NCBI RefSeq assembly: GCF_002836745.1
Contig: NZ_PJAR01000035.1
Span: forward strand, 62,001 to 126,000
Source of the DNA: Glaciecola sp. 33A
Lineage (GTDB): Bacteria; Pseudomonadota; Gammaproteobacteria; Enterobacterales; Alteromonadaceae
Direction: 5' to 3'
Length of the DNA stretch: 64,000 nt
Position numbers and translations under genes: made by a program. Within the stretch, counting starts at the first letter, position 1. Each line of letters opens with the position of its first letter. Positions 45,299-54,764 of this stretch are shown here, one piece after another. The notes beneath the pieces were generated by a model that was given only the letters and a program-made list of their open reading frames with translations, did no database searches and was not told the origin of the DNA.

Positions 45299-46434
45299 TT
45301 AATACGTCACGCAAGATGCATATATTACAGTTTATTTGTTCAACCGGATTTTACGGAGCAGAGCGCTGGATACTGGCCCTGTGTAACAATACACAAGACC
45401 CTAATGTGACCTATAGCTTAGCTGTTACCGCTGAGGCGGCATCAAAAAACCTTGAAATAGCAGCACATTTTAAACGCGATTGCGGTGACGTATTTGAGCT
45501 ACCCATGGCGCATAAATTCGATTACAAAGCGGTGTCTGCGTTAGCTAATTATATTACAACGAATAACATTGATGCGGTTCACACACATGGTTATAAATCA
45601 GATGTGCTTGGCGTATTGGCAGCAAAAAAGGCCGGTGTGCCGGTTATTGTGACTCCACATGGTTTTGAAAATGCGAAAGACATCAAGCTTCGACTGTTTA
45701 TCTGGTTAGGCTGCCAAGCCATGAAGTTTGCTGATCATGTGGTTCCTTTATCACCGCAATTAGTGGAAGATTGTAAACAATACTCGATTAAAGAACCGCA
45801 ATTAGTCTATATTCAAAATGGCGTGGATTTATCCGAAGTTGAAAAATTCAAAAACAAACCGGCGGCATCAAAAGAAACCAAAAGGCGCATTGGTTTTATA
45901 GGTCAAATGATCAGTCGTAAAAACATCCTTGATTTACTTGATGTGTTTGATGAACTGCACAAGAAAATGGATAATGTTGAACTGGTATTATTAGGTGATG
46001 GCGATTCGCGCGCCTCACTTGAGCAGCATACGCAAACACTAGCGTCAAAAGGTGACATTCATTTTTTAGGTTATCGCGATGACCGACTAGACTACTTAAA
46101 GAGCTTTGATTTATTCGTGATGACATCGACCTTAGAAGGTATACCGCGTTGTTTAATGGAAGCCTGCGCAATGGAAACCCCCGTTGCCGCTTATGACATT
46201 GCCGGTATCGATCAGTTGATCACTCACGAACACACAGGTCTGTTAGCCCCCTTAGGTGATAAAGCCGCCTTATTATTAGCTTGGGAAAAGATCTTACAAG
46301 ATGAAGATTACGCGAGCCAGCTAGGTAAAAATGCCTGCGACTATGTTAATGAACATTATTCAGCTAAAAGAATGGCCGATGAATATGTCGCTTTATTTAA
46401 TGAAGTTTTGGATAACAAGGAAGTTAGCCTGTGA
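45295..46434 (+). CDS. family 4 glycosyltransferase
   Basis: 379 aa GT-B enzyme: FICSTGFYGAERWILAL at the N-terminus, VTPHGFENAKD, and the donor site RIGFIGQMISRKNILDLLD plus TSTLEGIPRCLMEACAMETPVAAYDIAGIDQLI. The TTG start overlaps the previous stop (TTGA); an ATG at 45316 is the alternative. It adds a sugar to the growing repeat unit. Sequence style matches exosortase-A-system transferases. Confidence 0.9.
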   Translation: MINTSRKMHILQFICSTGFYGAERWILALCNNTQDPNVTYSLAVTAEAASKNLEIAAHFKRDCGDVFELPMAHKFDYKAVSALANYITTNNIDAVHTHGYKSDVLGVLAAKKAGVPVIVTPHGFENAKDIKLRLFIWLGCQAMKFADHVVPLSPQLVEDCKQYSIKEPQLVYIQNGVDLSEVEKFKNKPAASKETKRRIGFIGQMISRKNILDLLDVFDELHKKMDNVELVLLGDGDSRASLEQHTQTLASKGDIHFLGYRDDRLDYLKSFDLFVMTSTLEGIPRCLMEACAMETPVAAYDIAGIDQLITHEHTGLLAPLGDKAALLLAWEKILQDEDYASQLGKNACDYVNEHYSAKRMADEYVALFNEVLDNKEVSL

Positions 46435-47453
46435 AGAACAAACCTGAATTAGTCTTTATACTCACCGTCGATACCGAAGAAGAATGGGATTGGGACGGCC
46501 CGTTCCCAGAAAAAGACTTTTCAGTGAAAAATTTAGTTCAAATACCGGCATTTCAGTCGTTTTGTGACGAGCGCGGCATTCGTCCCTGCTATTTTGTCGA
46601 CTACGCTGCAGCCAAAGGCGCTATCGAAAATAAAGTATTTGAAAATGCGATAAAGCAAAATACCTGCGAACTAGGTGCCCATTTACACCCATGGGCAAAT
46701 CCGCCGTATTTTGATAAGCCCAATGAAGCCAATTCACACGTGGTTAATCTGCCGATTGAACAAGTAGAAGCCAAGCTGGATGAGTTAGTCTCGGTTTTTG
46801 TGACCGAATTTGATTATCAACCAACCTCATTCAGAACGGGGCGTTGGGGTATTTCTGAGGCCATTATGCAGCTGTTGTGGTCGCGCGGCTTTACGGTTGA
46901 CTCCAGCGTATACCCCTATTATTCAAATGAGTTTTTCAGCTGCCAAGGCTCGCCTATTGGCGCTTACTGGCCGGATGCGAACAACGTTCTCAAAGCTGGC
47001 GAGCAGCGTAATATAATGGAAATACAGGCTAGTGTCGGTTTTAACAGAAAGCACTTTTCAGTAGCCAATGCAGTGCATCAGGCAGCAGAATCAGCACCCC
47101 TGAAGTACGTAAAAACCGTTAGCATGCTTTGGCATTCGAATATGCTCAGAAAAATTTACATGAGCCCAGAAGTAATGGAAGCTCAAGATATGGTGGCACT
47201 TGCCCGCAAGATGCATGAAAACGGCTCGCCTTACATTAATATGTTTTTTCATAGCTCAAACCTGATCGCTAATGGGACCGGCTTTTTTAATGTTGAAGAC
47301 CCCTTTACCGTTATTTGTTCTCGGATAAGTGAGGTGATCAACCTACTTTCTGAGGACTACACTTTGAACTTCATGACATTAAAAGAAGCCCAAGTCTACT
47401 TTTCACAAAATCCAACGATATTAAGTACACATGACTATTGTTACAAAACTTAA
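46431..47453 (+). CDS. polysaccharide deacetylase-like (NodB-fold) protein
   Basis: 340 aa. Begins VFILTVDTEEEWDWDG (catalytic-base region, D-T-E in place of the common DD), then CELGAHLHPWANPP (HxxxH-type metal ligands H-L-H) and FRTGRWGIS, with a later MFFHSSNL. This matches polysaccharide deacetylases of exosortase-A loci, which act on N-acetyl sugars of lipid-linked or nascent polymer. GTG 46431 overlaps the previous stop. No signal peptide is visible. Confidence 0.82.
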   Translation: MKNKPELVFILTVDTEEEWDWDGPFPEKDFSVKNLVQIPAFQSFCDERGIRPCYFVDYAAAKGAIENKVFENAIKQNTCELGAHLHPWANPPYFDKPNEANSHVVNLPIEQVEAKLDELVSVFVTEFDYQPTSFRTGRWGISEAIMQLLWSRGFTVDSSVYPYYSNEFFSCQGSPIGAYWPDANNVLKAGEQRNIMEIQASVGFNRKHFSVANAVHQAAESAPLKYVKTVSMLWHSNMLRKIYMSPEVMEAQDMVALARKMHENGSPYINMFFHSSNLIANGTGFFNVEDPFTVICSRISEVINLLSEDYTLNFMTLKEAQVYFSQNPTILSTHDYCYKT

Positions 47454-48492
47454 CCGTAATGACCGCCACATTTGGGATCAATACGTAAACGCCTGCGCAA
47501 AAACAACACCGTACCATCGGTTTGCTTGGGGCCAAGCGATAGAAAAAAGCTATGGTTTTAAAGCGATATATGTTGGCGCCTTTGACTACGGTAAACTCGT
47601 TGGGGTGATGCCATTAATTAGGATGGGCATGCCGTGCAGACAAAAAAACCTAGTATCGCTTCCCTACTGCGATGGTGCAGGCGCCGTTGCCGACACGCAA
47701 GAGGCGCTAGACGCATTGATAACTTTTGCTAACAATGACATCGCCAAGGACACTATAGAGCCTGTTGAGTTGCGAAATGCCGACACCACCACCGTCGACC
47801 CTGATAGTTTAGCGGATGGACAAAAAGTCAGGATGCTGCTGGATCTAGCGGCTACCCCCGACGAACAGATGGCCAACTTCAAATCAAAATTACGCAGCCA
47901 AATTCGCAAAGCAGAAAAAAACTGCCTGACATCAAAGGTCATTGAGTATAACGACACGGATGATTTTGCAAAGCATGTGGATGAATTCTATGCGGTTTTC
48001 GCTGGCAATATGCACTTATTGGGCTCACCCGTTCATTCCAAAGCCTGGTTTATGTCTGTGCTGCGTGAATATACGAACAATGCCTACATGGTGCTGGTAT
48101 ATAAAAATGAGACAGTGATTGGTGGCGGTATTGTCTTACTTAACAACAACACCGCATCAATACCATGGGCATCAACTAACGCAGAGTACAATCGACTCGC
48201 ACCCAACATGCTGTTGTATTGGGCGGTGCTAAGTGAAGCGATTACTAAAGGTGCCCAAGTATTCGACTTTGGGCGCTCAACGGTTAATGAAGGTACGTAT
48301 AACTTTAAGAAACAATGGGGTAGTTGGCCTGCGCCATTAAATTGGGCTAGGTATGAAAACGGACATCTTATAGAAGAGCTAGATCTCGGAAAATCGAAAA
48401 TAAGAGAGTCAGTTGAATCAATTTGGCGCAAACTGCCCCTTGTTATAGTGAATTATGTGGGGCCAAAGATCAGGAAATATGTAAGTTTATGA
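47431..48492 (+). CDS. FemAB-like protein, PEP-CTERM system associated
   Basis: 353 aa. N-terminal PYHRFAWGQAIEKSYGFKAIYVG and C-terminal FDFGRSTVNEGTYNFKKQWGS are the hallmarks of the FemAB-related family listed with PEP-CTERM/exosortase systems (TIGR03019 by memory); the centre has LRSQIRKAEKN. Likely transfers an amino acid or acyl group to the polysaccharide. ATG lies inside the deacetylase gene (23-bp overlap). Last gene of this operon. Confidence 0.88.
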   Translation: MTIVTKLNRNDRHIWDQYVNACAKTTPYHRFAWGQAIEKSYGFKAIYVGAFDYGKLVGVMPLIRMGMPCRQKNLVSLPYCDGAGAVADTQEALDALITFANNDIAKDTIEPVELRNADTTTVDPDSLADGQKVRMLLDLAATPDEQMANFKSKLRSQIRKAEKNCLTSKVIEYNDTDDFAKHVDEFYAVFAGNMHLLGSPVHSKAWFMSVLREYTNNAYMVLVYKNETVIGGGIVLLNNNTASIPWASTNAEYNRLAPNMLLYWAVLSEAITKGAQVFDFGRSTVNEGTYNFKKQWGSWPAPLNWARYENGHLIEELDLGKSKIRESVESIWRKLPLVIVNYVGPKIRKYVSL

Positions 48493-48494
48493 TT

Positions 48495-48510
48495 GGATCT
48501 TAGAAGATCC
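48495..48510 (+). terminator. weak hairpin after the FemAB gene
   Basis: GGATCTTAGAAGATCC folds into a 6-bp stem with a TAGA loop 3 bp after the stop. The following TTAATAAAAG is only a weak T-tract, so termination efficiency is uncertain. Confidence 0.35.
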
Positions 48511-48777
48511 TTAATAAAAGATAAGTATGAATTAATATAAAAACAAAGAAAAGCTGAAGGCATGTAGTTAAAAATAACTATTAAAGCTAAAATAAATCGA
48601 ACTAATTGCAGCATCAATTTCATACGTTTTTCTCGTCGTATTAGGTATTTTTCACACCTCCTTATTTCTATTGCGCTTCAAAGCGTGTTTTTCATAAATT
48701 CCCCTTAACCAAAGCTCATATAAAGTGCCGGCTTGAATTTAAAGAAGTAATTCAGAACTTGTTATTGTAAAAATGTT

Positions 48778-49173
48778 TCAAAATTTAGTGAGATTAGTCA
48801 TAGCAGTTGGGTTTAGTTTATCCCTGTTTGCATTTGGTGCTAGTGCTGAAGAACGCTGAACTGCTGATGCGCCGACTTTAGCTCCGCCATCTTCTGCTGA
48901 GCTTTCGCCAACTCGAACTAGGCTTATACCATCTTGAGCTAAGCCCGTGCGACGACCAACTAACCCTGTGCGGAGACCAGTTGAGCCTGCCCTCACTCCA
49001 GAAGAGCCTGTGAGAACACCAATTGAACCTGCACCGACTCCGGTTGAACCTGCGCCGCCCCCTATTGAGCCTGCGCCAACTCCAGTTGAACCTACTCCGA
49101 ATCCAGTTGAGCCGCCACGCAGTATATCTATGTATTGCGTTTCACGATTACTTAGGGTCTGTATGTTATCCAT
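48778..49173 (-). CDS. Gly-rich heptapeptide-repeat protein with GG leader-like N-terminus
   Basis: 131 aa. N-terminus MDNIQTLSNRETQYIDILRGG ends in a double glycine (residues 20-21) and resembles bacteriocin leaders. It is followed by about eight tandem 7-residue repeats of the type GSTGVGA (residues 21-76; 21-bp DNA units), becoming Arg-richer (GLRTGLVGRRTG), then a non-repetitive tail (AVQRSSALAPNANRDKLNPT). Coding on this strand is supported by AGGAG 10 nt before the ATG and no internal stop; the plus strand has stops. No transporter or peptidase is adjacent. Function unknown. Confidence 0.55.
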   Translation of the reverse strand: MDNIQTLSNRETQYIDILRGGSTGFGVGSTGVGAGSIGGGAGSTGVGAGSIGVLTGSSGVRAGSTGLRTGLVGRRTGLAQDGISLVRVGESSAEDGGAKVGASAVQRSSALAPNANRDKLNPTAMTNLTKF

Positions 49174-49908
49174 AATATTAGCTCTCCTTGCGCGCCTAAT
49201 TTAATAGGTAATTATACGCAGTCCTTAGTTAATTATTGAACATGCACTAAATTGTGCCGTAAATCTACTTTATTGTTCGCCTAAACCGTTCAAAAGGAAT
49301 GATAACTCAGTATTTTTTGAATAACGATATTGCGAATATGTTCAGGTCCCATACGACGGCATCAGCTAATTATACTGGCCCTCTGTTGCCGCCAACGCTG
49401 CGCGGCTAAACCGCACCCTAAGGGCGATCAAGTCTACCTTGGACGAATTATTAAGCTTTCTGAAAACACAAATATCTTGTCAATCGACCTTAAAATTGAT
49501 CGCGCTGCAAATTACGCTAGTGATTTTTAAGGTTTGATTTAATTACCAATTGTAACAGGGGTAAGGTTTATGTTCAGAGCAATTTTATACCGCCGAAGCA
49601 AAGCTCATTGAATGTGTTTTTGCCACTCACAAAACAAGCAAGTTCATGCTTTGTTGGCTCTCGCGTTGTCAGGAGTGCGGCAGATGCACATGATTTAAGT
49701 GCCTATTCAAATCCGATTTTTGTGGCGTTTAAGATAGCTACTGCATATTACAATTCTGATTAATTGGCGTTCGTCATAGTTGCATAGAGAATGTATAGCG
49801 TTTATTCTCTCACTGCTTAAAATCGATTATTTCCCAGCTTTATTATGGTATTTCACGTTAAGTGATTTTCTGAAAGAAACAGTGACTAAATTGAGTATCC
49901 TACATTGA
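49174..49908. other. gene-free region before the flippase gene
   Basis: 735 bp. The leader of the Gly-rich gene is at 49174-49200. A short plus frame at 49330-49530 has no ribosome site, and its second half alone looks protein-like, so I leave it uncalled. The promoter for the flippase is expected near 49780-49890. Confidence 0.5.
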
Positions 49909-51393
49909 GTGAAAATGAGTAATTTAAAAAAAGGAGTTTTTGGCAGTTTATTGTTGGTTAGTCAATCGGTATTAGACAAACTAATTGGCTTAGTGAGCAC
50001 ACTGGTTTTGGCTAGAGTGCTGTTGCCTGAGGACTTTGGTATTGTTGCTATAGCAACCTTGATCGTTGGTTTTTTTGAGGTGCTTTCTAATACAGGTTCA
50101 GTTCAATACTTGTTGCGAGCCGACCAAATTAACGATTCAGAAGTAAACACATCATGGACTATCAATATATTGTTGAAGCTAATACTCAGCATAGCGCTTT
50201 ATGGTAGTTCATTTTTTGTTTCAAGTTATTATGAAGACCCTCGACTGCAAAATTTAATGCTTGCGTTGGCGTTGGTATATTTTTTTGAGGCTTGGCATAA
50301 TCCCGGCATTATTTATCTGAAAAGAGAGCAAGAGTACGCGGCTATCTTTAAAGTAACTGTATTGGGCAAAGTTCTCGCTGTTTGCTCTGCAATATCAATT
50401 GCCTTAGTTTACGAGAGTTATTGGGCCTTAGTTGTATCGCAAGCGGTTAGTAAAATTTCGATGATAATCGGGTATTATATTATTTACCCCTTCAAGCCTA
50501 AATTCGAATTGAGCAATGCCAAAAAGCAATGGGCTTTTTCGGGGTGGATAGTTCCGCAGTCGATATTAGGATATTTCCGAACGCAACTCGACACCTTTTT
50601 AGCATCGTCACTCTTCGGGAAAGCAGAGCTAGGCTCATACTATACAATGAAGTATATAGCGCTTATTCCCACCTCTCATTTCATCTTACCCATGACTGGG
50701 ACGTTTTTGGTCGAAATGCGAAAGGCGTCCGTTGACGTTCATAATTATAAAAAAATATACAATTCAGCCCTCCTCATCGCTCTCTTAATAGCGGCGCCTA
50801 TTTCAGCGTTTCTTTTTTATTTTCATGAGCTTACTACACTAGTTTTGTTAGGCGATCAATGGACCAAATACTCCCAGTTGCTCGCTGGATTCAGTTTATT
50901 AATTATTTCTGCAACCCTCCACCAACATTGTTGTAAAACCTTGATTATTTTTAATAAACCGAAACACATATTGCTGTATGAATTAACTACATTCACAATT
51001 ATTTACTCGATACTGTTTACTATTGGATTTAATGATCTAATGATTTTTACATATACTCGGGTGGGAATAGAACAGTTACTCTCGCTTTGTTTTCTACTTT
51101 ATGCTTCGCTGAGGTATACCGACGTTATAACGACAGTCAAATTGTTTTTTGGAATCTTCTTGATCATTAGCTCATGTATCGTATCAGTTTTTGTTGCCTC
51201 ATTTTTACCTAGCTTGTCCACTTTTGCGCTGATTGATTTAGGCTTTAAGTCAGCTTGCTTTTTTACCTTATTTTACGCTAGTTTTGGATTGTGTTATTTT
51301 CTCTTTCTTCGACGCTTCTCTGAATGGGAATATATATCTTCATTAATAGTCAGAATTTCAGCACCGGTCATACAAAAATTAGTTCGCAATTAA
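49909..51393 (+). CDS. polysaccharide flippase (Wzx/MOP family)
   Basis: 494 aa, about 12-14 hydrophobic helices. The N-terminus LKKGVFGSLLLVSQSVLDKLIGLVSTLVLARVLLPEDFGIVAIA is typical of the Polysacc_synt/WzxC-like lipopolysaccharide exporters. It flips lipid-linked repeat units across the inner membrane. GTG 49909 or ATG 49915 could start it. With the O-antigen-ligase-like polymerase at 61 kb, it indicates a Wzx/Wzy-type assembly. Confidence 0.92.
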   Translation: MKMSNLKKGVFGSLLLVSQSVLDKLIGLVSTLVLARVLLPEDFGIVAIATLIVGFFEVLSNTGSVQYLLRADQINDSEVNTSWTINILLKLILSIALYGSSFFVSSYYEDPRLQNLMLALALVYFFEAWHNPGIIYLKREQEYAAIFKVTVLGKVLAVCSAISIALVYESYWALVVSQAVSKISMIIGYYIIYPFKPKFELSNAKKQWAFSGWIVPQSILGYFRTQLDTFLASSLFGKAELGSYYTMKYIALIPTSHFILPMTGTFLVEMRKASVDVHNYKKIYNSALLIALLIAAPISAFLFYFHELTTLVLLGDQWTKYSQLLAGFSLLIISATLHQHCCKTLIIFNKPKHILLYELTTFTIIYSILFTIGFNDLMIFTYTRVGIEQLLSLCFLLYASLRYTDVITTVKLFFGIFLIISSCIVSVFVASFLPSLSTFALIDLGFKSACFFTLFYASFGLCYFLFLRRFSEWEYISSLIVRISAPVIQKLVRN

Positions 51394-51607
51394 AAGTAAC
51401 AACAATGATTGTGTGACGAGCGTTGCCAGTAATGTTTATAAAAAATTTTGATATTTACTACTTTTTAGTTGGATGGAAAGTTAGGTTGCTTTACCAAATA
51501 GAGCGACCTAAACTCATGTTTGGCAGGTATTAACACTATGTGATTCTCATGAAAACACCTTTTTCAGTGACTATATTAAATCAGAAACCAACTAGGTATA
51601 AGTTCAT

Positions 51608-53488
51608 ATGTGCGGCATTGCAGGTTTTTTAACCACGGAATTTGAGCAGTTAACAGCAGAAAATTTGCTTAGCATGGGTAATGCTATCGTTCATAGAGGA
51701 CCTGATGCTCATGGCGAATATTTAGATGATTCGGTGGGCCTTTGTCACCGCCGATTAAGTATTCTCGACTTGTCTGAAGCGGGCAATCAGCCTATGTTTT
51801 CTAACGATGACAACATTGTCATTGTTTTCAACGGTGAGATTTATAACTTTTTAGAATTAAGAAAAGAGTTGGAAAACGAAGGTGAAATCTTTGCATCTGG
51901 CACTGACACCGAAGTTATTATTAAATTATATGAGAAACACGGTGTAGATTGTTTGGCAATGCTAAACGGTATGTTTGCTTTTGCATTATGGGATAAAAAC
52001 CATAAAAGACTTTTTATTGCCAGAGATCGACTTGGTAAAAAGCCCCTTTACTATTATACCGACAATGGCAAGTTTGCTTTTGGCTCTGAAATTAAAGCCA
52101 TCTTGGCATTGCCAGACATAAAAAAAGAAATTCGGTTGGATGCTATCCATGACTTTTTTGCGTACCAATACATACCCGACCCTAAAAGCATCTTCAAACA
52201 CGTTCATAAACTCCCTCCCGCTCATTATATGCTATTAGAAAGCGGAAACATGACGATCAAACAATATTGGCACTTGAGTTTTGCCAAACCAGTCGCGGTA
52301 AATGAAAAAGAAAGTGTGGCTAAGCTGCAAGAAATCATCAAAAAAAGTACCCAAAGGCGCATGATAAGTGATGTGCCGCTGGGTGCCTTTTTAAGTGGTG
52401 GTGTCGACTCTAGTGGTATTGTTGCCACTATGTCGGGTCTATCCGATAAGCCTGTTAAAACATGCACGATTGCTTTTGACAATGAAAAGTTTAATGAAGC
52501 CGAGTTTGCAGCCGCCGTTGCTAAGCAATATAAAACCGAGCATCACGAATTTTTAGTACACCAAAATGTTGCCAATACGCTGGAAGATATTGTTAGTTAT
52601 TTCGATGAACCTTTTGCAGATCCATCCCTTGTTCCTACTTTTTTCGTGTCTGAATTAGCGCGCAAAGAGGTCACGGTTGCTATTGCCGGTGATGGCGGTG
52701 ATGAAGTGTTCGCTGGCTATGAAAAATATTCGACGGATTTTGTCGAAAACCAACTCAGAGACAAATTCCCCAAATGGATGCGCACGTCTTTATTTCCTGT
52801 ATTTGGAAGAGCATGTGGCTCAATAAATCTGCCTCTGTTCCAACGCGCAAAAAATTTGCTAACAAGTTTGAGTGTTAGCCCTGAAATGGGTTTCTACATT
52901 ACCAATAGCTTTATTACCGATGATGATTGGCAAAAGCTAGCAAAAGACGAAGTTAAAATTGAACTGAATGATTACCATCCCTCTTCTCTCACCCTTGAAA
53001 AGTACCGTGAAGCAGATGGGCCCGACCATTTGAGTAAAATACTTTACACAGACATGAAGACATATCTGACGGGTGGGATACTGGTTAAAGTAGATAGAAT
53101 GAGCATGGCCAATTCACTTGAAGTAAGAGCGCCTATTTTAGACAAAGAAGTGATTGAATTTGCTGCAACATTGCCCTCAGCACTTAAATTTAGAAATAAA
53201 GAGAAAAAATACATTTTAAAAGAGGCATTTAAGCCTTTGTTGACCGACGATATTTTATATAGAAAGAAAATGGGCTTTTCAGTTCCTCTAGCCCAGTGGT
53301 TTCGAGTTGAAATAAAAGATATTGCTCAGCGTTATCTAATTGATGACGTTAAAGGCTTAAGCGCTATTTTTAATATGGAGCAGGTTCAGCATTTATGGGC
53401 TGAACATCAAAAAGCGCGCAAAGACCATAGTGCTTTACTTTGGTCAATGTTGATGTATGAAATGTGGTGGCAAAGGTACATGAACTAG
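51608..53488 (+). CDS. asparagine synthase-type amidotransferase (exosortase-A associated)
   Basis: 626 aa. N-terminal glutaminase domain begins MCGIAGFL (Cys2 nucleophile) with HRRLSILDLSEAGNQPM and FNGEIYNF; the C-terminal synthase has the ATP motif FLSGGVDSSGIVA and GDGGDEVFAGYEKY. Like other XrtA-locus members, it probably amidates a uronic acid or other sugar carboxylate rather than aspartate. The first Met codes directly before Cys, fixing the start. 1 bp from the following transferase gene. Confidence 0.93.
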   Translation: MCGIAGFLTTEFEQLTAENLLSMGNAIVHRGPDAHGEYLDDSVGLCHRRLSILDLSEAGNQPMFSNDDNIVIVFNGEIYNFLELRKELENEGEIFASGTDTEVIIKLYEKHGVDCLAMLNGMFAFALWDKNHKRLFIARDRLGKKPLYYYTDNGKFAFGSEIKAILALPDIKKEIRLDAIHDFFAYQYIPDPKSIFKHVHKLPPAHYMLLESGNMTIKQYWHLSFAKPVAVNEKESVAKLQEIIKKSTQRRMISDVPLGAFLSGGVDSSGIVATMSGLSDKPVKTCTIAFDNEKFNEAEFAAAVAKQYKTEHHEFLVHQNVANTLEDIVSYFDEPFADPSLVPTFFVSELARKEVTVAIAGDGGDEVFAGYEKYSTDFVENQLRDKFPKWMRTSLFPVFGRACGSINLPLFQRAKNLLTSLSVSPEMGFYITNSFITDDDWQKLAKDEVKIELNDYHPSSLTLEKYREADGPDHLSKILYTDMKTYLTGGILVKVDRMSMANSLEVRAPILDKEVIEFAATLPSALKFRNKEKKYILKEAFKPLLTDDILYRKKMGFSVPLAQWFRVEIKDIAQRYLIDDVKGLSAIFNMEQVQHLWAEHQKARKDHSALLWSMLMYEMWWQRYMN

Positions 53489-53489
53489 T

Positions 53490-54593
53490 ATGAACAAGAA
53501 AAAAATTCTACATGTAACCTATGATATGCGCATCGGCGGCACGGAAATGGTGATCAAAAACATCATTGAAGGCGTCGATACAGCCAAATTTCAGATGTCT
53601 ATTTTTTGTATCGAACAGCCCATTGGCCCATGGGGCCAAGAACTTGAAGCAAACGGAACAACGATTCACAGCAAGAACAGAAAAGAGGGCTTTGACTTTT
53701 CAATGATCGCTAGTATCCGAAAAGTGCTAACCAGCGAGAAAATTGATGTTATTCATTGTCATCAATATTCACCCTGGGTTTATGGGGTGATTGCCGCAAT
53801 CGGCTTACATACAAAGGTTATATTTACGGAGCATGGCCGCTTTTATCCTGACTCTAGTAGTTGGAAGCGAAAATTCGTTAATCCTATTCTGTCATTTTTT
53901 ACTGATTCAATTACCACAATTTCCAAAGCCACTAAACAAGCACTAGTTGATTATGAGTTTTTGTCAGCGAATAAAATTGACATTATCTATAACGGTATTA
54001 AAGCGTTGAAAACCACATCCGTAGAAGAGCGTCAAGCACTAAAAAGCGAATTGTTTATAAGTGATGATGACATAGTGCTTGGCACTGTTGCCAGACTGGA
54101 CCCGATTAAAAATCATGCAATGATGTTGGATGCCTTTAATAGTGTGCTCAAAAACTACCCGAGCGCTAAGTTGGTTATTGTTGGTGATGGTGAACTAAGT
54201 ACCGCACTTAAAGAACAATGTAATGAGCTTAATATTTCTGACAAGGTCATATTTACAGGCTACATTACAAACCCTAGTAATTATATTCAGATTTTCGATA
54301 TTTTTTTACTATCTTCATTGAGTGAAGGAACATCTATGACTCTTCTTGAGGCCATGTCGGTGGGTAAGCCTTGTGTGGTTACGGATGCTGGGGGTAATTC
54401 AGAAATAATTTCGAACGAGTCTAATGGGTTAGTTACGGAAAATAAGATATGTAAGAGTTTTTCGCTTGCTATAGAAGAGCTGATGTTGAATGAAGCAAAA
54501 AGACTACTTATGGGAAATCGGGGCTTTAAGCGTTATGAGCAATTCTTTTCATCAATGAAAATGAGTTCTGAGTATATGAGGCATTATTATTAG
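53490..54593 (+). CDS. family 4 glycosyltransferase (PEP-CTERM/EpsH system type)
   Basis: 367 aa. N-terminal VTYDMRIGGTEMVIKNIIEG and C-terminal LGTVARLDPIKNHAMMLDAF with LSSLSEGTSMTLLEAMSVGKPCVVTDAGGNSEII. This pattern matches sugar transferases named in exosortase-system loci (TIGR03088-like by memory). Cytosolic, adds a sugar to the lipid-linked unit; co-transcribed with the amidotransferase (1-bp gap). Confidence 0.9.
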   Translation: MNKKKILHVTYDMRIGGTEMVIKNIIEGVDTAKFQMSIFCIEQPIGPWGQELEANGTTIHSKNRKEGFDFSMIASIRKVLTSEKIDVIHCHQYSPWVYGVIAAIGLHTKVIFTEHGRFYPDSSSWKRKFVNPILSFFTDSITTISKATKQALVDYEFLSANKIDIIYNGIKALKTTSVEERQALKSELFISDDDIVLGTVARLDPIKNHAMMLDAFNSVLKNYPSAKLVIVGDGELSTALKEQCNELNISDKVIFTGYITNPSNYIQIFDIFLLSSLSEGTSMTLLEAMSVGKPCVVTDAGGNSEIISNESNGLVTENKICKSFSLAIEELMLNEAKRLLMGNRGFKRYEQFFSSMKMSSEYMRHYY

Positions 54594-54764
54594 AAGGTAG
54601 CCCGCTTAGATATAAAACCGAACTTTATGCAACAAACTTTACTCAAACAAGATAAATTTTTATCCTCAAAAATATTGTAAATGGGCTCTTTTTAAGCTTA
54701 AATATAAAATGTGAAAACACACCAAAATTAAGATGCAAAAACTCAGTTTGCTTAGGGAATTAAT

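Noticed and set aside
48947-49204. Proline-rich plus-strand frame (VEPAPTPVEP repeats) and a signal-peptide-like start at 48774
   Set aside because: It is the mirror of the Gly-rich minus-strand gene; the plus frame has two stops upstream of the repeats and no ribosome site.
49330-49530. 66-codon plus frame before the flippase
   Set aside because: Only the second half looks protein-like; no ribosome site, first half low quality.
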